From Pseudomonas fluorescens (lineage in GTDB: Bacteria; Pseudomonadota; Gammaproteobacteria; Pseudomonadales; Pseudomonadaceae), in the NCBI RefSeq assembly GCF_001902145.1, contig NZ_MRST01000012.1, positions 17,283-81,282 on the forward strand: 64,000 bases of DNA. Direction: 5' to 3'. The position numbers and the translations under genes were made by a program. The notes under the pieces were generated by a model that saw only the letters and a list, made by a program, of their open reading frames with translations, was not told the DNA's origin and did no database searches. Of this stretch, positions 1-7,957 are shown one piece after another; position 1 is the first letter of the stretch, and each line of letters opens with the position of its first letter.

Positions 1-1
1 G

Positions 2-271
2 TCGCTGGACCCATTGCGCTCGACTGCTCCTGCGGTGGATTACACCCACTATGCCTTCACTGTCGATGCTGCTGATTTCACTGCCTTGGTCGAACGTCTG
101 CGCGCCGCCGGCGTACAGGAGTGGCGAGACAACCGCAGCGAAGGTGCATCGTTTTATTTTCTCGATCCCGACGGCCATAAGCTGGAGGTGCATGTCGGCG
201 ATCTGGCCTCGCGGCTGCAAGCCTGTCGTACCAAGCCCTATGCTGGAATGAAGTTTTACCCATCGCGCTGA
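2..271 (+). CDS. fosA: FosA-type glutathione transferase, 3' part
   Basis: C-terminal part of a glyoxalase-fold (VOC) protein resembling FosA, the Mn- and K-dependent enzyme that adds glutathione to fosfomycin in the cytoplasm. Seen: the frame is open from base 2, so the start lies outside the window. It contains DYTHYAF, an [18 protein letters not shown] stretch with the C-terminal metal-binding glutamate (KLEVHVG), and the ending YAGMKFYPS typical of FosA. Chromosomal fosA copies are common in Pseudomonas. Only about 90 codons are visible, so another VOC dioxygenase-like protein cannot be fully excluded. Confidence 0.8.
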   Translation, partial: SLDPLRSTAPAVDYTHYAFTVDAADFTALVERLRAAGVQEWRDNRSEGASFYFLDPDGHKLEVHVGDLASRLQACRTKPYAGMKFYPSR

Positions 272-317
272 AACATGCAGAATCGTTCACCTTCAAGCGT
301 CTGTCGGAGCGTCTACC

Positions 318-959
318 ATGACCCCATCCTTGCTGTTCGCCGTGCTGGCTTCGGGTTTTATCTACGGCATTACCCCTGGCCCCGGTGTCCTGGCCGTATT
401 CGGCATCGGTGCGGCCCGTGGCCGGCGTGCCGGGGCAGGATTCTTGTGCGGTCATTTGCTCGGCGATGTGGTGTGGTGCAGCACGGCGCTGATTGCCATC
501 GTCGGTGCGCGGGAAGTCGGCAGCAGTGCGTTTGACGTACTCGGTGTACTCAGTGGAATGTATTTATTCTGGCTCGGCTGGCGTGCGATCCGTACTCAAC
601 GCCGCAACAGCGATGCCCCTCAGGGCGCGGCGCGGCATCCGTTCTGGCACGGTATTCTGTTTGGCTTGACCAACCCCAAGGCCTATCCGGTTGCCGTTGC
701 GACGTTCACCGCGTTGTTGTCCAGCCGGGCCGAGTTGTTGACCTGGTCGATGCTGCCGACGTTGATTCTGCTGAGCTTTATCGGTGGCTTGCTGGCCTAC
801 GCGATTCTGATCGGCGTGGTCGGTGCCCAACGGGTGCGCACGCTGTATCAACGCCATGAAATCCTCATCACCAGGCTTTGCGGCGTGATGTTTATCGGCT
901 TCGCCCTCAATGCCCTGGCGCATGCATTGCCGGGCCTGTTCGGCAGCAAACCGGCCTGA
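318..959 (+). CDS. LysE family translocator
   Basis: Inner-membrane exporter of the LysE/RhtB family, which exports amino acids or related small molecules; the substrate cannot be told. The 213-residue length is normal. The N-terminal hydrophobic helix ends in YGITPGPGVLAVFGIGAARG, which carries the family TPGP motif at about residues 18-21. Five or six hydrophobic segments follow, and FGLTNPKAYP in the middle is the second family signature. ATG start at 318; 46 bases separate it from the upstream fosA stop, so co-transcription is possible. Confidence 0.88.
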   Translation: MTPSLLFAVLASGFIYGITPGPGVLAVFGIGAARGRRAGAGFLCGHLLGDVVWCSTALIAIVGAREVGSSAFDVLGVLSGMYLFWLGWRAIRTQRRNSDAPQGAARHPFWHGILFGLTNPKAYPVAVATFTALLSSRAELLTWSMLPTLILLSFIGGLLAYAILIGVVGAQRVRTLYQRHEILITRLCGVMFIGFALNALAHALPGLFGSKPA

Positions 960-1078
960 GGCGACGACGACCGTTCGTCGCACAGGTAAGTTTTTTCTAA
1001 ACCTTTACCGCCCTGAAAATTCGAATTCAGGGCGGGGTGTATGCTCCCGCGCCTATTTTTGCCCTGGAGGAACCCATC

Positions 1079-1606
1079 ATGAGCCGCATGGCTATCCGGT
1101 TACGCACCGCCAGTTTCGCGATGCTGCTGGGCCTCGGCGCCAGCAATGCTTTCGCCCAGTCGCCTGCAGAATTCATCGAGCAGGCTTCGGCCAAAGGCAT
1201 GGCCGATATCGAAACCAGTCGCATGGCCCACGCCAAGACCTCGTCCAAGGAAATCAAGGACTACACCATCGAGGTCATCAACGAGCGCACCCTGGCCAAC
1301 CAGCACTTGGCGGCGATCGCCAAGAAGCTTGATTTGCCTGTGGCTCCACGGGAGAAGATCGTTGATAAAGCCGAAACCCTGATGCCTGAACTCAAGGACG
1401 GCGATTCGTTTGACGCTGCCTATACCGCGCAGCAGGTCAAGGAAAACGAAGACGCCATCGCCCTGTTCCAGAAAGAAGGCGCGGCGTCGGATGTGCCAGA
1501 GATAAAGGCACTGGTGGATGAGACGCTGCCCAAGCTAGAAGAGCGCCTGCAGAAAGCCCGGGCCTTGGCGTCGACCTACGGCAAGGGCCATCAAGGCGAC
1601 GGTTGA
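1079..1606 (+). CDS. DUF4142-type exported protein
   Basis: Predicted periplasmic helical protein of 175 residues. Start chosen at ATG 1079 because GGAGG lies 8 bases upstream (1066-1070) and a signal peptide follows directly (basic MSRMAIRLR, hydrophobic core, cleavage near NAFAQ). The mature part is rich in charged helices (AKTSSKEIKDYTIEVI, LPKLEERLQKARALA) and contains the FIEQASAKGMADIETSRMA pattern seen in DUF4142 (ferritin-like fold) proteins. Role unknown; members are often stress-related. It stands alone between two intergenic regions and is followed by a strong terminator. Confidence 0.75.
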   Translation: MSRMAIRLRTASFAMLLGLGASNAFAQSPAEFIEQASAKGMADIETSRMAHAKTSSKEIKDYTIEVINERTLANQHLAAIAKKLDLPVAPREKIVDKAETLMPELKDGDSFDAAYTAQQVKENEDAIALFQKEGAASDVPEIKALVDETLPKLEERLQKARALASTYGKGHQGDG

Positions 1607-1617
1607 GGCCGCTGCCT

Positions 1618-1665
1618 GATATGAAAAACGGCGGTTGGAGAGGATCCAACCGCCGTTTTTCATAT
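1618..1665 (+). terminator. Long palindromic terminator after the DUF4142 gene
   Basis: A near-perfect inverted repeat, AAAAACGGCGGTTGGA / TCCAACCGCCGTTTTT around the loop GAGGA, is flanked by ATATG and CATAT and ends in a T-run. It begins 12 bases after the stop codon at 1606. Because it has A-runs on one side and T-runs on the other, it could work in both directions. Confidence 0.85.
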
Positions 1666-1764
1666 GAACAGGGCTGTGGGTTTTTCTGCCGTGCTTTTAG
1701 GAGCAAGCCTACGGTATCTCAAGGCGGCGAGCGCAAGACTGGGTTTTTACCTGGATAGCCCCCA

Positions 1765-2547
1765 ATGACCGCATATGCCACCTGCGACCTGCGCACACTT
1801 TATCACCTGACTGAAGATCACTATTTCTCTGCCACCTGCGGCCTGCATCGTCGTTATAGCGCCGCTATCAACGCTTATTTCGTTGACGTATGTACTGGCC
1901 TGTATGACTTGTTATTTATTCGCGTGGGCAGCGCTCCATTGGGCGAAGCTATAGCTGCACCGTTGGGCTTGATTCATGGTTCCGTCCTTGCAATACGCAT
2001 TGTGGTTCATGAGGAAAAGGTCGATGAGCTACGCGTGGAGCTCTCCGGACTCGGTTTCCAGCCTGCCGAGCAGACAACCGCGATGGTTCTCGAGCTGTCG
2101 CGTTTTATTCCAAGGATGAGCGAGGAGGCTCTACAGATCTGCCTGACGCGGGATTTGAACGAATGGGCGGGACCCGTTGGCAGCGCGTATTCGATGCTTC
2201 CCGAGGTCGTTGTGAGCTATCAGGCACGGCACCAGAGGGCGCTTGATGCTGGTGAGGCCCTTTACCACTTCACCTTGTCCGCTGAGGGGCGGGTGAGCTG
2301 TTCGTTGACGTTGTCACTGTGTGAAGGCGAGGCCCGTCTGAATGATGTCGGCACGCTCAAGGGCTTTCGTGGAAGAGGCTATGCCACTTGCCTGATTCAA
2401 GCTGCCCTGCTTCACGCCTCGAGCCTGGGGGCTCACCGATGTTTTCTCGAGGCAACGGCGGAGGCCATCTCGCTGTATCAACAGTTGGGCTTTGCGCGTT
2501 TGTTCGAGTATCAGGCGTTCACTCGCGGAGCGCTTGCACACCGGTAA
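1765..2547 (+). CDS. GNAT family N-acetyltransferase
   Basis: Probable acetyl-CoA dependent acetyltransferase, 260 residues, substrate unknown. The C-terminal half carries the GNAT acetyl-CoA motif A as VGTLKGFRGRGYATCLIQAA (R-G-R-G-Y-A, about residues 192-211), then AISLYQQLGFARLFEYQAF, the typical motif B with Y..LGF. The N-terminal 130 residues do not show a clear motif and may be a degenerate second GNAT domain. ATG at 1765. The stop codon abuts the convergent ogt gene with no intergenic space. Confidence 0.8.
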   Translation: MTAYATCDLRTLYHLTEDHYFSATCGLHRRYSAAINAYFVDVCTGLYDLLFIRVGSAPLGEAIAAPLGLIHGSVLAIRIVVHEEKVDELRVELSGLGFQPAEQTTAMVLELSRFIPRMSEEALQICLTRDLNEWAGPVGSAYSMLPEVVVSYQARHQRALDAGEALYHFTLSAEGRVSCSLTLSLCEGEARLNDVGTLKGFRGRGYATCLIQAALLHASSLGAHRCFLEATAEAISLYQQLGFARLFEYQAFTRGALAHR

Positions 2548-3048
2548 TCAAAAAGCCATTTTTGCCTGGCTGCGATCCTCAAGGGTTAATAGATACTGCT
2601 TGGCTTCAAGCCCTCCGGCGAACCCGGTCAGCCCGCCCGAAGCCCCCACCACCCGGTGACACGGCGCAATGATAGAGATCGGATTGCGCCCATTCGCGGC
2701 ACCGACGGCACGTACGGCTTTGGGTTTGCCGATTTGCTGGGCGATCTGGCTGTAGCTGCGGGTTTCACCGAAGGGAATGGTCAGCAGTGCCTGCCAGACC
2801 TGCTTCTGGAAGTCGGTGCCGGTGAAGTCCAGTGCCAGTTCGAACTGGTTACGCGTTCCGGCAAAGTATTCCTTCAGTTGGCGTTCGGTTTCTTGCAGCA
2901 CCGGGCTGTCGTTGGCCTCGATCAATTCACCCAGGCGTACGCGATTGGCGCGTTCCACTTCCCAGAGAATGGCGCTGAGTTTGCCATCGCGCGCCACCAG
3001 TGTGAGTTCACCGACAGGCGAAGGCATGAGCTTGTAATGGTAAGTCAT
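2548..3048 (-). CDS. ogt: Methylated-DNA-[protein]-cysteine S-methyltransferase
   Basis: Suicide repair protein that moves the alkyl group from O6-alkylguanine or O4-alkylthymine to its own cysteine. 166 residues, normal for Ogt/MGMT without an Ada regulatory domain. Visible: the active-site motif [31 protein letters not shown] near the C-terminus (acceptor Cys in PCHRV) and the helix-turn-helix stretch [27 protein letters not shown] that inserts into the minor groove. It converges with the acetyltransferase gene. Named ogt rather than ada because no N-terminal Ada domain is present. Confidence 0.93.
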   Translation of the reverse strand: MTYHYKLMPSPVGELTLVARDGKLSAILWEVERANRVRLGELIEANDSPVLQETERQLKEYFAGTRNQFELALDFTGTDFQKQVWQALLTIPFGETRSYSQIAQQIGKPKAVRAVGAANGRNPISIIAPCHRVVGASGGLTGFAGGLEAKQYLLTLEDRSQAKMAF

Positions 3049-3146
3049 GGGCAGGCTCCTTGAGGGACGTGGATGGGTACGACGTCACTGTAGACCCATC
3101 AATGGGTTTGGAAACTACGTTTCTTGCGGTCAAATTCCTCGCCTGC

Positions 3147-3479
3147 CTAGAAGTTCCAGTAAACCCAGTTGGAATAATAAGAGTACCCGTAGAGCCAGAC
3201 GATAATGTAGAGCGCCTTCAGCACTGATACCGTACTTAGCACGAACGCAGAAATGATATTGAGCAGGGTGATAATCAAAGCAAATACAGCCACGCGTCGG
3301 GTCGCATGACGCCAGGCTAGTTTCACCCCGTAAGCCGACGCGACAATCACGCCCGTACCCAAGAGCAAGCCAAGAGGAAAGGGTAGCCTTACAAACGAGG
3401 CCAGCAGTGGCAAAACCAGCACCCAGCCGGCTACTTGGCGCAGGATGGTTGGGGGTGTGGAGTGTTGGGTATCCCGCAT
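3147..3479 (-). CDS. Small inner-membrane protein, unknown function
   Basis: 110 residues, strongly hydrophobic. There are three or four likely membrane segments: about 13-30, 33-50, 61-82 and 84-100, separated by short basic loops (KLAWRHATRR). The C-terminus is tyrosine and tryptophan rich (WLYGYSYYSNWVYWNF). No motif that I recognise. Start ATG at 3479 gives a sensible N-terminus before the first membrane helix. It stands alone between ogt and hicB on the same strand. The call of a gene rests mainly on its membrane-protein character. Confidence 0.55.
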   Translation of the reverse strand: MRDTQHSTPPTILRQVAGWVLVLPLLASFVRLPFPLGLLLGTGVIVASAYGVKLAWRHATRRVAVFALIITLLNIISAFVLSTVSVLKALYIIVWLYGYSYYSNWVYWNF

Positions 3480-3564
3480 TGCCGTGCTTCCGATCTTTGG
3501 CGCGATGAGGCGACATTATCGCGATGTGTTGCCGTCCTTGCCGCAAGACTTTGCTTAGGCGTAG

Positions 3565-3975
3565 CTACCGCTCCTGTTGTAATACCTTGAGCGCTGCGGA
3601 CGCCAGAAACCCCGAGCGGCTTTTTTCCTGCGGATGATTCAGCACATATTCATCAATGCGATTGAGCAGATAGCCGGGCAGGGTGATATTGAGCTTCTGG
3701 GCCTTGCCCAAATACTTGGTCACGTCGATGTCCACCACAGCCCACGTGCAACCGGCGTACTGAGGGTTGGCGGCGTGTACGGTGACTTTCTGCGCGGTGG
3801 GGATCGGCGCGCCATCTTCTGCCAGGATCTCGAAGTGCCCTTCGATGGCTTCGCGGGCCATGGCCATGGCATCGTCCAGGTCATCACCGGCCGAATAACA
3901 GCCAGGAATATCCGGGACTTCCACGCCCCAGGCGTGGTCCGCGTCGCCCGTTGAGATTGCGATGGGGTAAAGCAT
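3565..3975 (-). CDS. hicB: HicB family antitoxin
   Basis: Antitoxin of a type II HicAB system; it neutralises HicA and usually represses the operon. 136 residues in two parts: an N-terminal partly degraded RNase H-like fold (YPIAISTGDADHAWGVEVPDIPGCYSAGDDLDDAMAMAREAI, the HicB signature) and a C-terminal DNA-binding segment (LNITLPGYLLNRIDEYV...KSRSGFLASAAL) of ribbon-helix-helix type. It lies 21 bases downstream of hicA on the same strand, the usual toxin-first order. RHH-type HicB proteins bind operators directly, which fits the palindrome upstream of hicA. Confidence 0.9.
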   Translation of the reverse strand: MLYPIAISTGDADHAWGVEVPDIPGCYSAGDDLDDAMAMAREAIEGHFEILAEDGAPIPTAQKVTVHAANPQYAGCTWAVVDIDVTKYLGKAQKLNITLPGYLLNRIDEYVLNHPQEKSRSGFLASAALKVLQQER

Positions 3976-3996
3976 GTTCTTGCCCTCCAGGGACGG

Positions 3997-4179
3997 TTAG
4001 CTCAGCAGAGCCTGTTTCAAAATACTTTTGGCGGTTTTATCCAGCAGGTCCTTTTTGGGGTGAGGGCTCGTCACGAGCCCCGGCTTTGTCGGGTGCTTGA
4101 AGTGATGATGGCTACCTCGGATGCGCACCAGATACCAACCGTCTGCAACGATGTGTCCTATCAAATACCGGCTATCCAC
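3997..4179 (-). CDS. hicA: HicA family mRNA interferase toxin
   Basis: Small toxin (60 residues) with a double-stranded RNA-binding-like fold that cleaves mRNA. Seen: GWYLVRIRGSHHHFKHPTKPG, in which the GSHHHF stretch contains the catalytic histidine of HicA, followed by SPHPKKDLLDKTAKSILKQA, the usual C-terminal helix. Length matches the family. Co-oriented with and immediately upstream of hicB. Such modules in fluorescent pseudomonads stabilise genomic regions or respond to stress; no phage genes are next to this one. Confidence 0.9.
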   Translation of the reverse strand: MDSRYLIGHIVADGWYLVRIRGSHHHFKHPTKPGLVTSPHPKKDLLDKTAKSILKQALLS

Positions 4180-4211
4180 ATCACCTCCTTGTGGTGTGTG
4201 TTGGTGGTGAC

Positions 4212-4227
4212 TATAACCACTGTTATA
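4212..4227 (-). promoter_or_regulatory. Palindromic operator candidate upstream of hicA
   Basis: TATAAC-CACT-GTTATA, a perfect 6+4+6 inverted repeat 33 bases before the hicA start. Type II toxin-antitoxin operons are autoregulated through such palindromes, and HicB here has a ribbon-helix-helix region. Binding is inferred. Confidence 0.55.
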
Positions 4228-4397
4228 AAATTATCAACACTCTACCTACCAGCGGTCGATGTCCGAGATTTCTATAGGTGTTGAATGAAGTGTATGGGCG
4301 CGCATAAATGGCGCCGCTTGGAGGTATTACGAAGTACTTCACGTTCTCAGGCTTGGCTCCGGGCAGCAGATGCACGCTGAAGACCAAATTCAAGGCA

Positions 4398-4430
4398 TAA
4401 AAAAACCGGTCACCAAGGACCGGTTTTTTG
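4398..4430 (-). terminator. Terminator downstream of tRNA-Gly
   Basis: Inverted repeat AAAACCGGTCC..GGACCGGTTTT-like (arms around loop TTGGTGA on the minus strand) with T-run. It lies 45 bases past the 3' end of the minus-strand tRNA-Gly, so it probably ends that transcript. A-runs on the other side mean it may be bidirectional. Confidence 0.8.
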
Positions 4431-4474
4431 TGCATCTTACGCCAGAGCCCTCCTGACGCAAGTGAAAATCTGAG

Positions 4475-4548
4475 TGGAGCGGGTAGAGGGAATCGAACCC
4501 TCAACTAAAGCTTGGGAAGCTTTCGTTTTGCCACTAAACTATACCCGC
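4475..4548 (-). tRNA. tRNA-Gly (anticodon CCC)
   Basis: Cloverleaf read from the minus strand: acceptor GCGGGTA pairs with TACCCGC, followed by T and encoded CCA. The D-arm is GTTTAGTGGCAAAAC; the anticodon stem AAAGC/GCTTT holds loop TTCCCAA with CCC at the anticodon; the T-arm is GAGGG-TTCGATT-CCCTC. The sequence closely follows the enterobacterial glyU type. 74 nt including CCA. Confidence 0.95.
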
Positions 4549-4620
4549 TCAGAGCGGCTGACTTTGTACCAGATGTTCGGCTGGATTTGAAGTTTTTCTT
4601 TGAAAAATGTGAGAGTTGCG

Positions 4621-4646
4621 TGTGGCGACAGAGCTTGCTCGCCACA
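4621..4646. repeat. REP-like palindrome
   Basis: TGTGGCGA-cAGAGCTTGCTC-TCGCCACA-type imperfect palindrome between tRNA-Gly and phaG. It resembles the short intergenic REP elements of fluorescent pseudomonads (TGTGGCGAGCAAGCTCGC... form), with one arm degenerate. It could also serve as a stem-loop behind phaG on the minus strand. Confidence 0.5.
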
Positions 4647-4661
4647 GTGTCAGGCCTGATT

Positions 4662-5546
4662 TCAAAGCGCCCATGCATGCTGCGCCTGGCCCTGGCTATA
4701 CCGCAACTGGCTGACGGGCCGCTGCCCTTTCAAGAAGCCCACCACGGCCTCACGGCTATCTCGGCACGCCGCTTTATGTTCCATGTCCAGGAAGTGCCCC
4801 GTGGCCTGGATGGTGCTGAAGCTGCTCTTGGCCACATGCTGGCCAAACAGCTTGGCGTCGTCTGCACTGGTGTATTCGTCCCACTCGCCGTTCAAGAACA
4901 GCACCGGAATATCGATCTGCCTGGCTGCCTTGAGGTAGCACTGCCGGTCGCTGTTGAGCACGTGGCTGATGTGAAAGTGCATCTGCCCGTATTCGTGTGC
5001 GGCCAGGCTGCTGACATGGCGGTAGTTGAAGCGTTTGAACAGCGAAGGCAGGTGCTTGCCGATGGTGCTGTTGACCAGATGGCCGACGCGGTCGCGGTCG
5101 AGGTTGCCCAAGTAGTCGACGCCGCGTTCGAGGTAGTCACGCATGGGCGCATTGATCACCGGCGAGAATGAGCTGATCACGGCTTTTTCTACCCGACGGG
5201 GGCGCTGTGCGAGGGCAACCAACGTGGCGGCACCGCCCCAGGAGAAGGACAGCACGTGTTCAGCGGCGAAGTGGTCGAGCAGTTCCAGGAGGATCTGGCC
5301 TTCGACTTCCTTGGTCAGCATCTGCTCATGACGGTTATGGATTTTGGAACGGCCAGCGTAGGGCTGGTCGTACAACACCACATTGAACTGCGGGTACAGG
5401 CTTTTCACGGTTTGAGCGAAGGACGCCGTGGTCGCCATGGAGCCGTTGACCAGGACGATGGTCTTTGCCGCCGCGTCCGCGCGATAGAACTCCGTGTACA
5501 CCCGATACTGACCCTGTATATCCAGCACAGCGATTTCTGGCCTCAT
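4662..5546 (-). CDS. phaG: (R)-3-hydroxydecanoyl-ACP:CoA transacylase PhaG
   Basis: Alpha/beta-hydrolase fold enzyme that links fatty acid synthesis to medium-chain polyhydroxyalkanoate synthesis by moving or releasing the 3-hydroxyacyl group from ACP. 294 residues, as in P. putida. Start at ATG 5546 gives MRPEIAVLDIQGQYRVYTEF, the PhaG N-terminus. The nucleophile elbow is LSFSWGGA (Ser102). The HX4D motif described for P. putida PhaG is altered: H177 is kept (YRHVSSLAAHEY) but residue 182 is Ala, not Asp. The paralogue RhlA is the main alternative, but the N-terminus and length favour PhaG. Monocistronic. Confidence 0.85.
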   Translation of the reverse strand: MRPEIAVLDIQGQYRVYTEFYRADAAAKTIVLVNGSMATTASFAQTVKSLYPQFNVVLYDQPYAGRSKIHNRHEQMLTKEVEGQILLELLDHFAAEHVLSFSWGGAATLVALAQRPRRVEKAVISSFSPVINAPMRDYLERGVDYLGNLDRDRVGHLVNSTIGKHLPSLFKRFNYRHVSSLAAHEYGQMHFHISHVLNSDRQCYLKAARQIDIPVLFLNGEWDEYTSADDAKLFGQHVAKSSFSTIQATGHFLDMEHKAACRDSREAVVGFLKGQRPVSQLRYSQGQAQHAWAL

Positions 5547-5850
5547 GTCGTAAGACTCCTGGCAAGCGGGTAGTGCGCGCAGATCACTCTGCACGAGCTT
5601 TATGACAGGTAGGCATACGCCTGGAAAATGAGGGCCCATGTCGGTCCGATGACGGCTGGCCGGTGGGTGTTGTTATGACGGGCGGTTTGCCGGGAAGGCC
5701 CGTGGATCAAGCGTGGGCGAGGCAAGGTGTTTCTTGGAGGTTATAGGCGACTCATCAGTCATTATCTGGCCGAAGCCCTGATTCAAGCAATACGGAACAC
5801 ATGTCGCAAGGCGAGCGGCTGGTTTTTTGCCATCATCGGCTGAACGGTCG
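5547..5850. other. Intergenic region between phaG and the pseudouridine synthase
   Basis: 304 bases without a credible gene. It must contain the phaG promoter (minus strand) and the 3' end of the pseudouridine synthase transcript. I see no clear hairpin terminator, tRNA or conserved motif in it. Confidence 0.5.
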
Positions 5851-6543
5851 TCAGACTTTTAAGATCTCTTCGTCAGTCAGTGGCCGATACTGACCCGGCG
5901 CAAGCGACGCATCGAGCACTAAAGGCCCCATTCGCTCGCGGTGCAGGCCGATCACCTTGTTATCAAAATGACCGAACATGCGTTTGACCTGGTGATACCG
6001 GCCTTCGATGATGCTCAACCGCGCTGTCCTGGGACCCAGCCGTTCAAGTTCGGCAGGTTGGGTGGTGAGATCTTCGAAAGCGAAATACACGCCTGTCGCG
6101 AACGTCACCGCGTACTGCGGGCCGATGTCCTGCTCGGTTTGCACGTGGTACACCTTGGGCAACTTGGTCTGCGGTTGCGTGAGGCGCCGCGACCATTGGC
6201 CGTCGTTGGTGATCAGCATGAGGCCGGTGGTGTTGAAATCCAGGCGCCCGGCGATATGCAGGTCGGCTTTGTCCGGTTCGTCCAGCAGGTCCAGGACCGT
6301 GGAGTGTTGCGGGTCCGACGTGGCGCTGACGCAACCCTGGGGTTTGTGCAGCATGAAATAGCGCGCCGGCTTGCCCGCTTGCAGGATTTCACCGTCAACG
6401 CAGACCTGGCTGAATTCACGTACGTCATGGTGCGGATCGCTGATTGCAACCCCCTCTACGGTCACCCGGCGTTCCACCAGCAGCAGGCGCACTTGCTTGC
6501 GATTGAACTGTGGCAGGTTGCTGAGGAAACGATCAACGCGCAT
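5851..6543 (-). CDS. 16S rRNA pseudouridine synthase, RsuA/RluB family
   Basis: Isomerises uridine in rRNA; RsuA acts on U516 of 16S rRNA. 230 residues: N-terminal S4 RNA-binding domain (MRVDRFLSNLPQFNRKQVRLLL, 1-60), then the synthase core with GRLDFNTTGLMLITNDG (catalytic Asp in GRLD, about residue 104) and the C-terminal IIEGRYHQVKRMFGHFDNKVIGLHR, the RsuA/RluB-E signature. Start at ATG 6543 begins exactly at the S4 domain. The start overlaps the end of the upstream cysteine-rich gene by 11 bases, which suggests coupling. Specific target base is inferred from overall RsuA resemblance. Confidence 0.88.
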   Translation of the reverse strand: MRVDRFLSNLPQFNRKQVRLLLVERRVTVEGVAISDPHHDVREFSQVCVDGEILQAGKPARYFMLHKPQGCVSATSDPQHSTVLDLLDEPDKADLHIAGRLDFNTTGLMLITNDGQWSRRLTQPQTKLPKVYHVQTEQDIGPQYAVTFATGVYFAFEDLTTQPAELERLGPRTARLSIIEGRYHQVKRMFGHFDNKVIGLHRERMGPLVLDASLAPGQYRPLTDEEILKV

Positions 6544-6745
6544 GGCGGTTACGCAACTGTTCGTCCACTTGCGCGCAGCGTGGGCACAGGCAGGCTTTAT
6601 TACGCAACTCATCCGGCAGGGCTTCAAGCACCGCCGGGTCGATGATGATGCTGTAGCACCAGCAGGCTTGATCGGCAGTGCGCGGATCGGCCAGGGAGCA
6701 GTCGTTGCGGGCACCACAGGCGGGGCAAAGGGTCGGTGTGGTCAT
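6533..6745 (-). CDS. Cysteine-rich CWC family protein
   Basis: 70-residue small protein with a cluster of cysteines: CPACGARNDCSLA at the N-terminus, CWCY in the middle and CLCPRCAQ near the C-terminus. This matches the cysteine-rich CWC family, whose molecular role is not known; the spacing suggests zinc binding. ATG at 6745. Its last 11 bases overlap the start of the rRNA pseudouridine synthase gene, an arrangement common in Pseudomonas, so the two are probably co-translated. Confidence 0.8.
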   Translation of the reverse strand: MTTPTLCPACGARNDCSLADPRTADQACWCYSIIIDPAVLEALPDELRNKACLCPRCAQVDEQLRNRHAR

Positions 6746-6988
6746 GGGTCGGTTCAGAAGGGAATCGGGTAGGGCGCGTTAGTTGTTGCACGATACAGCG
6801 CGGCTGCACGGCATTCCATCATCATGGCGTTTTGGCGGGCTTTCACTTCGTCTGAAACAGATGTTTCCACTTGTGTCGCGAACGCACCAGATTCGGTTTT
6901 TGATGTCAGATGTTTCGTCATTCAGTGAAGGCTGAATGCCGCTCGCCAGCGTCGCTGGAGGAGCTCTTCCGCGGTCCAGGAGGCCGCC

Positions 6989-7348
6989 ATGTATCGACGA
7001 CTGCTGCTTATCGCTTTGCTCGGCCTGACCCTTTCAGCCTGCGTGCCCTATTACGATGGAGGCGCTACCTACTATCGCTCCGAGGTCTACACCGCACCGG
7101 CGCCAGCCTATTACTACGGCGGCCCGCGTTATTACCCTTCCGGGCGCAGCTATTACGCGCCAGCGCCTCGTTACTATGCGCCACAGCCCCGTTACTATTC
7201 GGCGCCGCGCTACTACCAACCGGCACCTCGCTATTACCCACGAGCCGGTTACCGACCCTATTCAAACCAGGGCTGGGGCGACCGCTGGGGCAATGGCGGG
7301 CGTGGACGTGGTTCTGACCATGGAGGTGGCCGCGGCGGTCACCGTTAA
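6989..7348 (+). CDS. Tyrosine-rich lipoprotein, unknown function
   Basis: 119 residues. A lipoprotein signal peptide ends in the lipobox LSAC (Cys at residue 18: MYRRLLLIALLGLTLSAC). The mature protein is made of repeats rich in Tyr, Pro, Ala and Arg (units such as APRYYAPQPRYY and SAPRYYQPAPRYY) and ends in a Gly/Arg-rich tail with GRGRGSDHGGGRGGHR. Start supported by AGGAGG at 6977-6982. Likely anchored in the outer membrane; the repeats look like low-complexity structural or surface-binding sequence. A terminator hairpin follows. No family name recognised with certainty. Confidence 0.75.
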   Translation: MYRRLLLIALLGLTLSACVPYYDGGATYYRSEVYTAPAPAYYYGGPRYYPSGRSYYAPAPRYYAPQPRYYSAPRYYQPAPRYYPRAGYRPYSNQGWGDRWGNGGRGRGSDHGGGRGGHR

Positions 7349-7364
7349 TATCTTGAAAAACAAG

Positions 7365-7388
7365 CGGCGCATCATGCGCCGTTTTTTA
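7365..7388 (+). terminator. Rho-independent terminator after the Tyr-rich lipoprotein
   Basis: CGGCGCAT-C-ATGCGCCG followed by TTTTTT, 16 bases after the stop codon at 7348. Confidence 0.85.
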
Positions 7389-7504
7389 TGGGTACCGTAT
7401 GTCCGTACTGTCAGATTTAACAGCTATCTTTGAGGCGCTAGCTGTACTTCACTAACGTAAAGCCTCGTGCTTTTGCGTGGTGAGACTGAGCAGATGGAAC
7501 CCCT

Positions 7505-7957
7505 ATGTTCAAACAATCAATAGGCCTGCTTCTGCTGATGAGCTGCTTCATTGCATCGGCAAGAGCGGAGCAAGGCTGTCCTTATCCGTCGCAGGTCGCG
7601 TATGCCGACGGCCATTATCGTGTCAACGACAATGGCCTGCGCTGGCAAAGCCCGAGGGTTGCGTCTCGTGGCGTTATCGACGGGTTCATTGGCGCAGTCT
7701 TTGTGCCGGGCGAAGGCGAGGAGAGAGGAAGCGGCTACATGGACAAATGCATCTACCGCACCAGTAGGAATGGGGTGGTAATGTTGAGGCCAAACAGGGG
7801 TAATGAGGTTATCAACATGTCGTTGACCGGCACCTTGTATTGGGAGCTGCAGCCCGATGCGTTCAAATTGCCGGTGTACACCTGCAAGGACAGCCAACCG
7901 GACAATTGCGCCTTCAAGGTCAACGACAAGCGTACAGACCTGTCAGTAGTCAGATAA
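7505..7957 (+). CDS. Exported protein, possibly DUF3757 family
   Basis: 150 residues with a clear signal peptide (MFKQSIGLLLLMSCFIASARA, cleavage before EQGCP). The mature protein has a CPYPSQVAYADGHYRV start, a central GFIGAVFVPGEG segment and several cysteines (CIYRTS, YTCKDSQPDNCAF) that could form disulfides in the periplasm. Pattern and length recall DUF3757, a family of unknown function in Pseudomonas. Its last 15 bases overlap the convergent hydratase-family gene. Confidence 0.7.
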   Translation: MFKQSIGLLLLMSCFIASARAEQGCPYPSQVAYADGHYRVNDNGLRWQSPRVASRGVIDGFIGAVFVPGEGEERGSGYMDKCIYRTSRNGVVMLRPNRGNEVINMSLTGTLYWELQPDAFKLPVYTCKDSQPDNCAFKVNDKRTDLSVVR

